Of a stretch of 10,933 nucleotides of DNA, positions 1-6,872 are shown in pieces. Every line of letters begins with the position of its first letter. Positions within the stretch are counted from its first letter, which is position 1. The notes under the pieces were generated by a model. The model saw nothing but the letters and a program-made list of their open reading frames with translations, was not told where the DNA came from and did no database searches. The stretch is from Candidatus Apopatocola equi (GTDB taxonomy: Bacteria > Bacillota > Clostridia > Oscillospirales > Oscillospiraceae), in contig JAGHSH010000099.1 of the NCBI GenBank assembly GCA_018065965.1, forward strand, positions 1-10,933, in the 5' to 3' direction. Made by a program: the position numbers and the translations under genes.

Positions 1-36
1 TGCTTTTTTCTTGTGCAGTTGGCCGACCGCACTTGT

Positions 37-66
37 ATTATAAAGCAAAAGGAGTTTTTTTGTCAG
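37..66 (-). promoter_or_regulatory. Predicted sigma-70 (SigA) type promoter reading out of the left edge
   Basis: On the minus strand there is a CTGACA box (61-66, five of six matches to TTGACA), an 18-base spacer (43-60) containing a run of A, and a perfect TATAAT box (37-42). Transcription would start near 29-32 and run off the left edge. The first bases of that transcript (13-32) can form a 7-bp hairpin with one G-U pair around a 6-base loop. The promoter lies downstream of the cobalamin operon terminator, so it most likely serves a separate gene outside the window. The surrounding 1-90 stretch is visibly AT-richer than the operon. No gene is assigned in 1-120: both plus-strand open frames entering from the edge are short and unrecognised. 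Confidence 0.55.
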
Positions 67-88
67 ACTTATCGCTTAAGCTCTTTTG

Positions 89-111
89 AACCACGCGTCT
101 AACGCGTGGTT
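89..111. other. Perfect palindrome with 9-bp arms and 5-base loop
   Basis: The arms AACCACGCG (89-97) and CGCGTGGTT (103-111) pair perfectly around the loop TCTAA. On the plus strand the hairpin runs straight into a short T run (110-113), so it could be a weak plus-strand terminator. On the minus strand no T run follows, so it does not look like a second terminator for the cobalamin operon. It lies between the operon terminator and a left-pointing promoter. It could also be a dispersed palindromic repeat or the terminal hairpin of an IS200/IS605-like element, but no transposase is visible in the window to support that. Confidence 0.45.
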
Positions 112-121
112 TTCGCCATAC

Positions 122-159
122 AAAAAGGACGGCAGTTCACAAAAACTGCCGTCCTTTTT
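122..159 (-). terminator. Rho-independent terminator of the cobalamin operon
   Basis: A perfect 16-bp inverted repeat (122-137 with 144-159) encloses a 6-base loop. The core is the GC-rich GGACGGCAGTT, flanked by A and T runs, so on the minus strand the hairpin ends in a U tract. The first arm begins just after the cobO stop codon (160-162). Because A and T tracts lie on both sides, the structure could also stop transcription arriving from the left on the plus strand. Confidence 0.9.
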
Positions 160-669
160 TCAATATTCAACGCCGAAGCGGGCCGCGATGCCTCTGTCGA
201 AGGGGTGACGCTGTTTCTTCATCTCCGTAATATAGTCGGCGCAGGCGAGGAGAGCTGCGGAGGGATCCCGTCCTGTCAGGACGATCTCCCGGGCCTCCCG
301 CTCCCGCTCCAGGAACCCGACAAGCTCCTGCTCCGGCACTACGCCGTGATTACAGGCCGAGATGACCTCGTCCAGTACCACCGGATCGTATTCCGCCGCC
401 TCTGCCATGATCCCGCGCAGGAAGGCCGTGTAATCTCTCTTTGCCTGCAGCCGCTGCTCCTGGGTAAGCCGGGCATAGCGTCCCTTCACGGTGTCGCAGT
501 GGCGAAGCTCCACATTCGGCAGACCACGCAGCACATTCATCTCCGAGGAAGAACCGTCCTTGAAGAACTGGGCCGTCAGCACCCGCATATCCGCCCCGGC
601 CATCCGGATGGTCAGGCCCATGGCGGCGGTAGTCTTTCCCTTCCCGTCGCCGCAATAGAGATGTATCAA
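160..669 (-). CDS. cobO: Corrinoid adenosyltransferase (CobO/BtuR/CobA family)
   Basis: This enzyme transfers the 5'-deoxyadenosyl group of ATP to the reduced cobalt of corrinoids such as cobyrinic acid diamide or cobinamide, in the cytoplasm. The 169-residue protein shows the P-loop GDGKGKTT at residues 7-14, a Walker-B-like stretch (VVLDEV, 97-102) followed by the family's N-H-G segment, the TGRDP motif (132-136) and the C-terminal signature around HPFDRGI (155-161). It is slightly shorter than the enterobacterial enzyme, which has an N-terminal extension. The start is TTG, chosen because a GGGAGGT Shine-Dalgarno sequence lies 6 bases upstream and the family N-terminus begins right there. 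It is the last gene of the operon, 2 bases after the cobQ stop, and is followed at once by a terminator. The identification is firm; the ATP-cone and PduO-type adenosyltransferases do not match. Confidence 0.95.
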   Translation of the reverse strand: MIHLYCGDGKGKTTAAMGLTIRMAGADMRVLTAQFFKDGSSSEMNVLRGLPNVELRHCDTVKGRYARLTQEQRLQAKRDYTAFLRGIMAEAAEYDPVVLDEVISACNHGVVPEQELVGFLEREREAREIVLTGRDPSAALLACADYITEMKKQRHPFDRGIAARFGVEY

Positions 670-671
670 GC

Positions 672-2132
672 TCAGACCTCCCGGTTCAGCACCTTGTAAA
701 CATAGTCCATATCCAGCCCCTCACGGACGGCAGCAGCAAGGATATCGTACTGCTCCTGCCGGTAGGCCTCCCGGTCGAAGCTGTGGATCACAGACTCGTC
801 CAGCCCCTTCTTCCGGCACAGGGCCTTCATGACCGTATCGGCAATACCGGGCGCATCAAAGATACCGTGAATGTAGCTGCCGTAGACATTTTCCCGGCTG
901 ACAAGGGGTTGTTCGCTGCCGGAGCGTCCCATGTGGATCTCATATCCCACATAGTCCATGCCGCTGAGGCCGGAGAGCTCACCCTCCACCTGCGCGAAGG
1001 TACCGGAGGTCTGATGGGTCACCTTATCGCCGAAGAACACCGTTTCCATGTCCAGCAGCCCCATGCCCGTGATTTCCGTTACGCCGGCAGCCTCCACCTG
1101 ATCGGGGTCCGAGACCTTGCTGCCGAGCATCTGGTAGCCTCCGCAGATGCCGAAAATCAAGCAGCCACGGGAGGCATGCTGGCAGATGGCGGCCTCCAGA
1201 CCGCTCTGGCGGAGCCACATCAGATCGGCAATGGTGCTCTTGGTGCCGGGCAGGATGATCATATCCGGCTCGTGCAGCTCCTCCGTGCGATCCACATAGC
1301 GCAGAGAGACATTCTCGTAGGTCTCCAGCACGTTCATGTCAGTGAAGTTGGAGATGCGGGGCAAACGGATCACCGCCACATCGATGGCTTTGCGCTCATT
1401 GCCGCCGCGGAAGCGCTCGCTGAGGCTGTCCTCATCGTCGATATCCACGTGGATATAGGGCACAACGCCCGCCACGGGTACACCGCAGAGCTCCTCCAGC
1501 TGCACGATGCCCGGCTCCAGAATGGAGCGGTCACCACGGAACTTGTTGACCACCGTTCCCTTGATGCGCTTGCGCTCGTTCTCCTCCAGCAGCGCCACCG
1601 TGCCGTAAAGCTGGGCGAAAACGCCGCCGCGGTCGATATCGCCCACCAGCAGCACCGGAGCATCCACCAGCTCGGCCATGCCCATGTTCACAATATCCTC
1701 CGACTTGAGGTTGATCTCCGCGGGACTGCCCGCCCCCTCTATGACGATGATATCGTTCTCGGCGGCGAGAGAGTTATAAGCCTCCAGAATAGCGGGGACA
1801 TACTCCCGCTTATGGCGGTAATATTCCATGGCATGCATATTGCCCTGGGCAACGCCGTTGACAATGACCTGACTGCCCACGTCGGTGGTCGGTTTGAGCA
1901 GGATGGGGTTCATGCGCACATCGGGGGCAATACCGGCTGCCTCCGCCTGCACCACCTGCGCCCGTCCCATCTCCCCGCCTGCTGCGGTGATAAAGGAATT
2001 GAGCGCCATGTTCTGGCTCTTGAAGGGAGCCACCCGGTAGCCGTCCTGTTTGAACACACGGCAAAGCCCCGCCACCAGCAGGCTCTTGCCGGCGTTGGAC
2101 ATAGTGCCCTGAATCATGATATTTTTAGCCAC
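672..2132 (-). CDS. cobQ: Cobyric acid synthase (glutamine-hydrolysing), CobQ/CbiP
   Basis: This enzyme amidates the b, d, e and g carboxylates of (adenosyl)cobyrinic acid a,c-diamide to give cobyric acid, using ATP and glutamine. The 486-residue protein matches the usual family length. The N-terminal dethiobiotin-synthetase-like ATPase domain starts with the P-loop-like GTMSNAGKS (residues 9-17). The C-terminal class I glutamine amidotransferase domain has the nucleophile Cys330 in GICGGYQ and a catalytic His at 422 in YIHGIF. The start is taken as GTG at 2130-2132, because GGAGGA lies 8 bases upstream and the family begins Met-Ala-Lys directly before the P-loop strand. An in-frame ATG 24 bases further upstream lacks such support. 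The gene overlaps the end of cobD by 8 bases. The active-site Cys and the N-terminal motif distinguish it from the related CbiA. Confidence 0.96.
   Translation of the reverse strand: MAKNIMIQGTMSNAGKSLLVAGLCRVFKQDGYRVAPFKSQNMALNSFITAAGGEMGRAQVVQAEAAGIAPDVRMNPILLKPTTDVGSQVIVNGVAQGNMHAMEYYRHKREYVPAILEAYNSLAAENDIIVIEGAGSPAEINLKSEDIVNMGMAELVDAPVLLVGDIDRGGVFAQLYGTVALLEENERKRIKGTVVNKFRGDRSILEPGIVQLEELCGVPVAGVVPYIHVDIDDEDSLSERFRGGNERKAIDVAVIRLPRISNFTDMNVLETYENVSLRYVDRTEELHEPDMIILPGTKSTIADLMWLRQSGLEAAICQHASRGCLIFGICGGYQMLGSKVSDPDQVEAAGVTEITGMGLLDMETVFFGDKVTHQTSGTFAQVEGELSGLSGMDYVGYEIHMGRSGSEQPLVSRENVYGSYIHGIFDAPGIADTVMKALCRKKGLDESVIHSFDREAYRQEQYDILAAAVREGLDMDYVYKVLNREV
676..682 (-). promoter_or_regulatory. 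Ribosome binding site that fixes the TTG start of cobO
   Basis: GGGAGGT on the minus strand lies 6 bases upstream of the TTG at 667-669 and overlaps the 3' end of cobQ. No ATG occurs at a position consistent with the conserved P-loop N-terminus, so this site decides the start. Confidence 0.75.
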
Positions 2133-3180
2133 GTAAGATCTCCTCCATCGTTGCAATAAGTTCCCTGTTTTCTTCCGGCAGCTTCACGGCAATACGGTAC
2201 CAGCCCTCGCCGAGACCGGAATAGTTGGCGCAGGAACGGATCAGGATCCCCTTTTCCTGCAGCGGCGTTTTCAGTTCTCTGTCGCTGTGGAAAAGGAGGA
2301 AATTCGTTTCTGAGGGAATCACGCGGAGTCCCATTCTTGTAAGCTCACCGTACAGATACCCCCGCTGCGCGCGGATGAGTTCATTCGTCCGCTGCAGGAA
2401 TTCTCTTTCTCCCAGTGCGGCCACGCCCGCATACTGGGCGGGCACGGAGATGTTCCAGGGCTGCACCGTTTCGCTCATGGACTGCAGCAAAGCAGCGTCT
2501 GCGCAGAGGCAGTAGCCCAGCCGCAGCCCTGCCATGCCGTAGCTCTTGGTGAAGGCCCGCAGAAGCAGAATATGCTTCCACTCCCCCAACATGTCCTTGA
2601 GTGTGAGCTCCTCTCCCCGATCCGTCAGATCCAGGAAGCATTCATCCACCAGCATGCGGATGTTCAGCTCCGCACAGCAGCGGCAGATACGCTCCAGCAG
2701 TCCCCTTTCGGCGGTTTTGCCGCTGGGATTATTGGGGTTGCAGAGCACCAGCACGTCCGGACGCTCCTCCCGGAGCCTCTCGAGGATGCTCTCCGTCAGG
2801 GCAAAGTCATTCTCCTCCCGGAGCAGGTGCTCCCGCACCGTGCAGCCTACGCTCTCCAGCGCCGAACGGTACTCGGAGAAAGTGGGAGCAAGCAGGAGGG
2901 CCGTGCGCGGCTTGAGGGCAAGCGCCCAGGAAAAGATCAGCTCCGCCGCCCCGCAGCCGAAGAGCAGCCATTCCTCCGCCACGTTATTAAAGTCAGCAGC
3001 CGTCCTTCTCAGCTCGCGGCAGTAAGGATCGGGGTAGCGGAAAAGGTCGCTGAGGGAGCGCTCCACCGCCGCTCGCACCGCAGGTGCAGTGCCGAAGGGG
3101 TTCACGTTGGCGGAAAAATCCAGCCGGACAGGCTGTGTGTAAATATCTCCCCCATGGGGATTCTCTTTCTGATACAGCAT
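2125..3180 (-). CDS. cobD: L-threonine-O-3-phosphate decarboxylase, PLP-dependent
   Basis: This enzyme decarboxylates L-threonine phosphate to (R)-1-amino-2-propanol phosphate, the linker that CbiB joins to adenosylcobyric acid. The 351-residue protein is a fold-type I aminotransferase-like enzyme close to HisC in sequence. It has the N-terminal substrate loop around DFSANVNPFG (21-30), CNPNNPSG (147-154), VDECFLDL (178-185), and the PLP lysine K212 in AFTKSYGMAGLRLGY. A GAGGT ribosome binding site overlaps the stop of the preceding cbiB frame, and the ATG lies 8 bases beyond that stop. A histidinol-phosphate aminotransferase is the main alternative, but the cobalamin operon context and the N-terminal motif favour CobD. 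The gene looks intact although its partner gene cbiB is broken. Confidence 0.93.
   Translation of the reverse strand: MLYQKENPHGGDIYTQPVRLDFSANVNPFGTAPAVRAAVERSLSDLFRYPDPYCRELRRTAADFNNVAEEWLLFGCGAAELIFSWALALKPRTALLLAPTFSEYRSALESVGCTVREHLLREENDFALTESILERLREERPDVLVLCNPNNPSGKTAERGLLERICRCCAELNIRMLVDECFLDLTDRGEELTLKDMLGEWKHILLLRAFTKSYGMAGLRLGYCLCADAALLQSMSETVQPWNISVPAQYAGVAALGEREFLQRTNELIRAQRGYLYGELTRMGLRVIPSETNFLLFHSDRELKTPLQEKGILIRSCANYSGLGEGWYRIAVKLPEENRELIATMEEILRG
2141..2146 (-). promoter_or_regulatory. Ribosome binding site that fixes the GTG start of cobQ
   Basis: GGAGGA on the minus strand lies 8 bases upstream of the GTG at 2130-2132, inside the last codons of cobD. The alternative ATG at 2154-2156 would add eight residues that the family does not have, so the GTG is preferred. 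Confidence 0.7.
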
Positions 3181-3188
3181 GGCTTACC

Positions 3189-4145
3189 TCAAAGACAAAG
3201 CAGCGAGAGAACGCAGAAGAAGAGCATCAGCACGGCAGCCGCATACATCAGCCTGCAGCTCAGCGGAATATCCTCCGCCGTGATCTCCCGTTTTCTATCG
3301 CCGATATAGGGCTTCTTATGCAGCACACCGTGGTACACGGCATCTCCGGCCAGCCGGAGCCCCATCAGGCCGGCGCAGGCAGACTCCGTCTGCGCGGAAT
3401 TGGGACTGGCGTGATTGCGCCTGTCCCGGCGGTAGATCCGCCAGCCCTCACGCATATCCATGCCCAGAAGTCCGCCGCCCAGAAGCATCAGCCGCGCCGC
3501 AAGCCGGGCGGGCACATAGTTGAACACATCATCCAGCCTGGCGGGGAAAAAGCCGATGTCCCGGTAGGGCGGTTCCACATAGCCCAGCATGGAATCCATG
3601 GTATTGACCGCCTTATAGAGAAAGCCGAGGGGTGCGCCGCCCAGCGCCAGATAGAACATGGGGGCGATCACGCCGTCGGAGCAATTTTCCGCAACGGTCT
3701 AAACGGCTGCCCCTGACACGCCCTGCTCATCCAGCACGCTCGTATCTCAGCCGACGATCATGGACACGGCATAGCGGCTTTTTTCCAGATCGCCCTCCCG
3801 CAGAGCGTCGCAGACCTTCATGCTCTCATCCCGGAGAGAACGGGCCGCCAGGATCTGCCAGACCATTACAGTCTCCAGAGCAAAGCGCAGCCACGGGCTG
3901 AAGCGGGCTGCCAGACGCAGCACAAGCAGCGGGACGCCCCCGCTGAGAGTCACCGTAAGGAGCCACAGAACGCCGCCGGCCGCCCGCTCCCCGGAGGGAG
4001 TGGCGGGGAACAGACGGCGCAGGAGCTTCGCCAGCGCGGAGATGAGCCGTCCGATGGCAATGACCGGGTGGGGAATGCTGCGAGGAGCGCCGAGAAGCGC
4101 GGCTATCAGAAAGCCAAGCAGAAGGGCCAATGCGCGCAGCTTCAT
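3189..4145 (-). pseudogene. cbiB: Adenosylcobinamide-phosphate synthase CbiB, interrupted by two in-frame stops
   Basis: CbiB is an integral membrane enzyme that condenses adenosylcobyric acid with aminopropanol phosphate (or aminopropanol). The frame from ATG 4143-4145 to TGA 3189-3191 gives 318 codons plus stop, the normal family length, with no frameshift. It is cut by TGA at codon 133 (3747-3749) and TAG at codon 149 (3699-3701), where homologues read roughly VGRDT and AAVETVAEN; codon 145 between them is Gly where Arg is expected. The region after the stops keeps the family motifs NTMDSMLGY (181-189), ARLDDVFN (202-209), HASPN (245-249) and KPYIGD (278-283), plus a hydrophobic C-terminus. 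The N-terminus shows AALLGAP (15-21), where family members have Asp at positions 15 and 20. The start overlaps the cbiJET stop (ATGA) and has a consensus AGGAGG 7 bases upstream. I infer recent inactivation by point mutation. Local sequencing or assembly error is the main alternative. Confidence 0.85.
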
Positions 4146-6151
4146 TTGTTTTCCTCCTCATCGCAGAAGGTAAAGACATAAACCGGATTCTGGCCGTACA
4201 TCAGGTGGTAGCTCCCCGCCTGACGGCTTGAAGCGGCGGATACGCAGACAGCTTCGCTGTGAGGAAAGAGCTTCATGCAGGCTGTCAGCTCGCCGACGGT
4301 CTCCAGCGCAATGGCAGTGGCCACGATGCGCACATGAGGATTCTTCCGCCGTGCCAGAGAGATGATCTCCTCCATGTTCCCGCTGCTGCCGCCGATAAAC
4401 ACATGGCTGGGTGCGGGAAGCTCCTCGCAGGCCGCCGGAGCAAGACCACGGATCACATGGAGATTCGGGGTGCGGAAGCGCCGGACATTCTCCTCCAGCA
4501 GCTCCACCGCATCGGGATTTTTCTCCACGGCATACACGCTGCCCATAGGCGCCTGCAGTGCCATTTCCACAGAAACGGAGCCCGTGCCCGCACCCACATC
4601 CCAGCAGACGGAGTCGGCGCACAGCTCCAGTGCAGAGAGAGCCACAGCGCGAACCTCCCGTTTGGTCATGGGGATGCTGCGGCCGCCGCTCTCTTTTCCC
4701 CGGAGGAAGGCCTCGTCGCGGAGTCCGTGGGTCACGACCGTACGGTGAGTATGCTCCACCAGCACGGCGCTGAGGGAATGGAACCGGCAGTTTTGAAGCT
4801 CGTCAGCCCGTCCGCTGCGCACACATTCGTCAGCATAGCCCAGCTGCTCGCCCACAGACACGCGGGCGTCGCCGTAGCCCGCCTCCGTCAGCCGGCGGCA
4901 GAGCTGACCGGCTCCGTTTTCGCCGCCCACCAACACGAAGAGCCGCCGGTGCTGCCGCAGAGCAGCCTCCAGATCGCTCTCCCGGCCGTGAAGACTCAGG
5001 GGGGTCACATCCTCATAGGAGGTGCCGAGGCGGGCACAGAGAGCCACCATTGAGCTGAGACCGGGTACCAGTTCCACCCGCTCCCGATCCAGCAGAGGCA
5101 GCAGTTTTCTGGTTCCGCTGAAAAAGCCCACATCGCCGCTCATCACCACCGCGAAACGGCGGTATTGGGGATTGGCACGGATCAGATCGCGGATATCCTC
5201 GGGAGCAATGGCCTTCAGGCAGGGCTGATTGGCGTGGGCGGCGGCGCGAAGCATCCGCTCCGCGCCGATCAGGCAGTCAGCCTGCCGGAGCGTGTTCTCG
5301 GCGCGCAGCGTGCGCTCCTCCGCTCCGCCGGTGCCGATGCCCACGATGCTCACCAGCGTTTCCTCCATGCTCACCGGCAGCTTCTCCGGTCTGTGCAGCG
5401 CGAAGCGCTCACAGAGCAGATCGACCACCTGCTCATAGCTTCTTCCCTCCCGCTGCGGGGGGCGACCCACTACCAGCAGGGGGATACCCGCCCGCTCGGC
5501 AGCAGCCGCCTTCTCCGGGAAGCCGCCCCGGGCGCCGGAGTCCTTGGTAACGAGTATAGCTGCATGGGTATCATGCAGCATGGCAAGATTCATTTCCTCG
5601 GAGAAGGGCCCCTGCAGAGCCAACACATGGGCAGCCGGCAATCCGCAGCGCTCGCAGGCCTCCAGGGAGGCGCTCATGGGCAGAACACGCACATAGACCC
5701 GCTCCGCAAAGCCCGGAATCACACTGTAGGCGGCGATCTCCTTGCTCCCGGTGCTCAGAAAGATATTGCCCTCAAAGCGGCTGAGATACTCCACCGCCGC
5801 GGCGGTATCGCTGACACAGACGGCGTTTTCGCTCAGCTGATCTCCCTCCCGGAGCAGGCGGATGTACTCCACGTCCGCCTCACGGCAGGCTTCGGCGATG
5901 TTCTCCGTTACGGCGGCGGCGTAGGGATGCGTCGCGTCGATGACGCACGCAAAGCTCTCCCGGCGGAAGAGCTCCGTCATCTCCCCGGCAGTAAGACGCG
6001 CCACTGAGACACGGACATTTTCAGCCGCGTCGATAAGAGTCTCGCCGTAGTCTGTGGCAACGCTGACCCAGGCCTCCAGCGGCTGTCCGGAGATGAATTC
6101 CGCCAGCTTCCTTCCCTCTGTGGTTCCGCCGAAGATGCAGATCTTAGACAT
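4142..6151 (-). CDS. cbiJET: CbiJ-CbiE-CbiT fusion: cobalt-precorrin-6A reductase with C5 and C15 methyltransferases
   Basis: This single 669-residue protein carries three consecutive enzyme domains. Residues 1 to about 250 are CbiJ/CobK, the NADH/NADPH-dependent reductase of cobalt-precorrin-6A, with GGTTEGRKLAE (8-18), DATHPYAA (72-79), TGSKE (134-138) and KDSGARGGFPEK (203-214). Residues about 265-465 are CbiE, the SAM-dependent C5 methyltransferase, with VGIGTGG (270-276), MSGDVGFFSG (337-346) and LVPGLSSMVA (361-370). Residues about 475-660 are CbiT, the C15 methyltransferase and C12 side-chain decarboxylase, with MTKREVRA (495-502), the SAM-binding DVGAGTGS (518-525) and FIGGSSGNMEE (585-595). 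A linker of about 15-20 residues joins CbiJ to CbiE. CbiET fusions (CobL-like) are well known; the extra N-terminal CbiJ domain makes this trifunctional. All signature motifs look intact. The ATG overlaps the end of cbiH by 8 bases, with AGAGGA just upstream. Confidence 0.94.
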   Translation of the reverse strand: MSKICIFGGTTEGRKLAEFISGQPLEAWVSVATDYGETLIDAAENVRVSVARLTAGEMTELFRRESFACVIDATHPYAAAVTENIAEACREADVEYIRLLREGDQLSENAVCVSDTAAAVEYLSRFEGNIFLSTGSKEIAAYSVIPGFAERVYVRVLPMSASLEACERCGLPAAHVLALQGPFSEEMNLAMLHDTHAAILVTKDSGARGGFPEKAAAAERAGIPLLVVGRPPQREGRSYEQVVDLLCERFALHRPEKLPVSMEETLVSIVGIGTGGAEERTLRAENTLRQADCLIGAERMLRAAAHANQPCLKAIAPEDIRDLIRANPQYRRFAVVMSGDVGFFSGTRKLLPLLDRERVELVPGLSSMVALCARLGTSYEDVTPLSLHGRESDLEAALRQHRRLFVLVGGENGAGQLCRRLTEAGYGDARVSVGEQLGYADECVRSGRADELQNCRFHSLSAVLVEHTHRTVVTHGLRDEAFLRGKESGGRSIPMTKREVRAVALSALELCADSVCWDVGAGTGSVSVEMALQAPMGSVYAVEKNPDAVELLEENVRRFRTPNLHVIRGLAPAACEELPAPSHVFIGGSSGNMEEIISLARRKNPHVRIVATAIALETVGELTACMKLFPHSEAVCVSAASSRQAGSYHLMYGQNPVYVFTFCDEEENK

Positions 6152-6872
6152 CCCTGTATCCTCTGGGCGTGACCATGCTGCTGCCGATACGGCGGGTCAT
6201 CGCATTGCCGATAAAGACGGTGCAGAACATATCCGCATCGTAATCGCGCAGCTCCCGGAGCGTCATCAGCTCGTGGCTCTGCCCCTCGCGGCCGATGTTG
6301 CGCACCACGCCGCAGAGACGGTCCTCGTTCAGCACGCCCAGCAGGATATCACAGGCCTTTGCCAGATAGTCGGGACGGCCCTTGCTCTTGGGATTGTAGA
6401 GCACGATGGAAAGATCCGCTTCGGCCGCGTTGTGCAGGCGCGTTTCGATCTTGCTCCACTCCGTAAGGCGGTCGCTGAGGCTGATGACGGCAAAGTCATG
6501 GGTCAGCGGAGCGCCCAGCACCGCGCCGCCGCTGCAGGCAGCCGTCAGGCCGGGAATCACCTCCACCTCCACGCTCTCGTCCTCGCCGCGAACCTCATAG
6601 ATGAGGCCGGCCATGCCGTAGATCCCGCTGTCGCCGGAGCAGACCATGGAGACGGTCTTGCCCTTTTTGGCCTCCTCCACCGCCATACGGCAGCGGTCGG
6701 CCTCGCGGGTCATGCCGGTGGTCAGATATTCCTTGTCGGGATAGATGGGGCGCACAAGATCGGTATAGACATGGTAACCCACAATGGTATCGCTCTCGCG
6801 CAGGGCCCGGTCTGCGCGCACAGTCATATTCTCATAATTGCCGGGGCCGATACCGATTACATACAGCTTCAA
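6144..6872 (-). CDS. cbiH: Cobalt-precorrin-3 C17-methyltransferase (ring-contracting) CbiH
   Basis: CbiH methylates C17 of cobalt-precorrin-3 with SAM and drives ring contraction, giving cobalt-precorrin-4. The 242-residue protein is a tetrapyrrole methylase with GIGPG at residues 7-11, CSGDSGIYGMAG (78-89), IPGLTAACSGGAVLGAPLTH (106-125) and the C-terminal TPRGY that marks the CbiH/CobJ branch. It is the short, plain form, without the extra iron-sulfur domain of CbiH60-type proteins. The start is the TTG at 6870-6872, which overlaps the cbiG stop as TTGA. A GGGAGG site lies 7 bases upstream, and this start places the family's usual N-terminus (MKLYVIGIGPG) at residue 1. A TTG 15 bases further upstream overlaps the ribosome binding site and is rejected. 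Confidence 0.94.
   Translation of the reverse strand: MKLYVIGIGPGNYENMTVRADRALRESDTIVGYHVYTDLVRPIYPDKEYLTTGMTREADRCRMAVEEAKKGKTVSMVCSGDSGIYGMAGLIYEVRGEDESVEVEVIPGLTAACSGGAVLGAPLTHDFAVISLSDRLTEWSKIETRLHNAAEADLSIVLYNPKSKGRPDYLAKACDILLGVLNEDRLCGVVRNIGREGQSHELMTLRELRDYDADMFCTVFIGNAMTRRIGSSMVTPRGYRDV

Noticed and set aside
783..2159. Long plus-strand open frame (458 codons) opposite cobQ, and similar long antisense frames at 106-699, 4259-5053, 5165-6007, 7918-8661 and 8942-9784
   Set aside because: They mirror well-supported minus-strand genes. Their translations are rich in His, Arg, Gln and Ala with no recognisable domain, as expected for antisense frames in GC-rich coding DNA.
3699..3749. Stop-codon readthrough or recoding (selenocysteine, altered genetic code) in cbiB
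   Set aside because: The stops are of two kinds (TGA and TAG) and replace Arg and Glu in the family. TGA is the normal stop of several genes in this operon, and I see no selenocysteine-type hairpin directly downstream.
3669..3749. Frameshift in cbiB
   Set aside because: The start-to-stop distance is an exact multiple of three, and the reading between the two stops matches the family pattern in the same frame.
3189..4145. Two separate small genes (3747-4145 and 3189-3671) instead of one broken cbiB
   Set aside because: Both pieces lie in the same frame and together give the full CbiB family length and motif order. No ribosome binding site precedes the GTG at 3669-3671, which lies inside a conserved motif.
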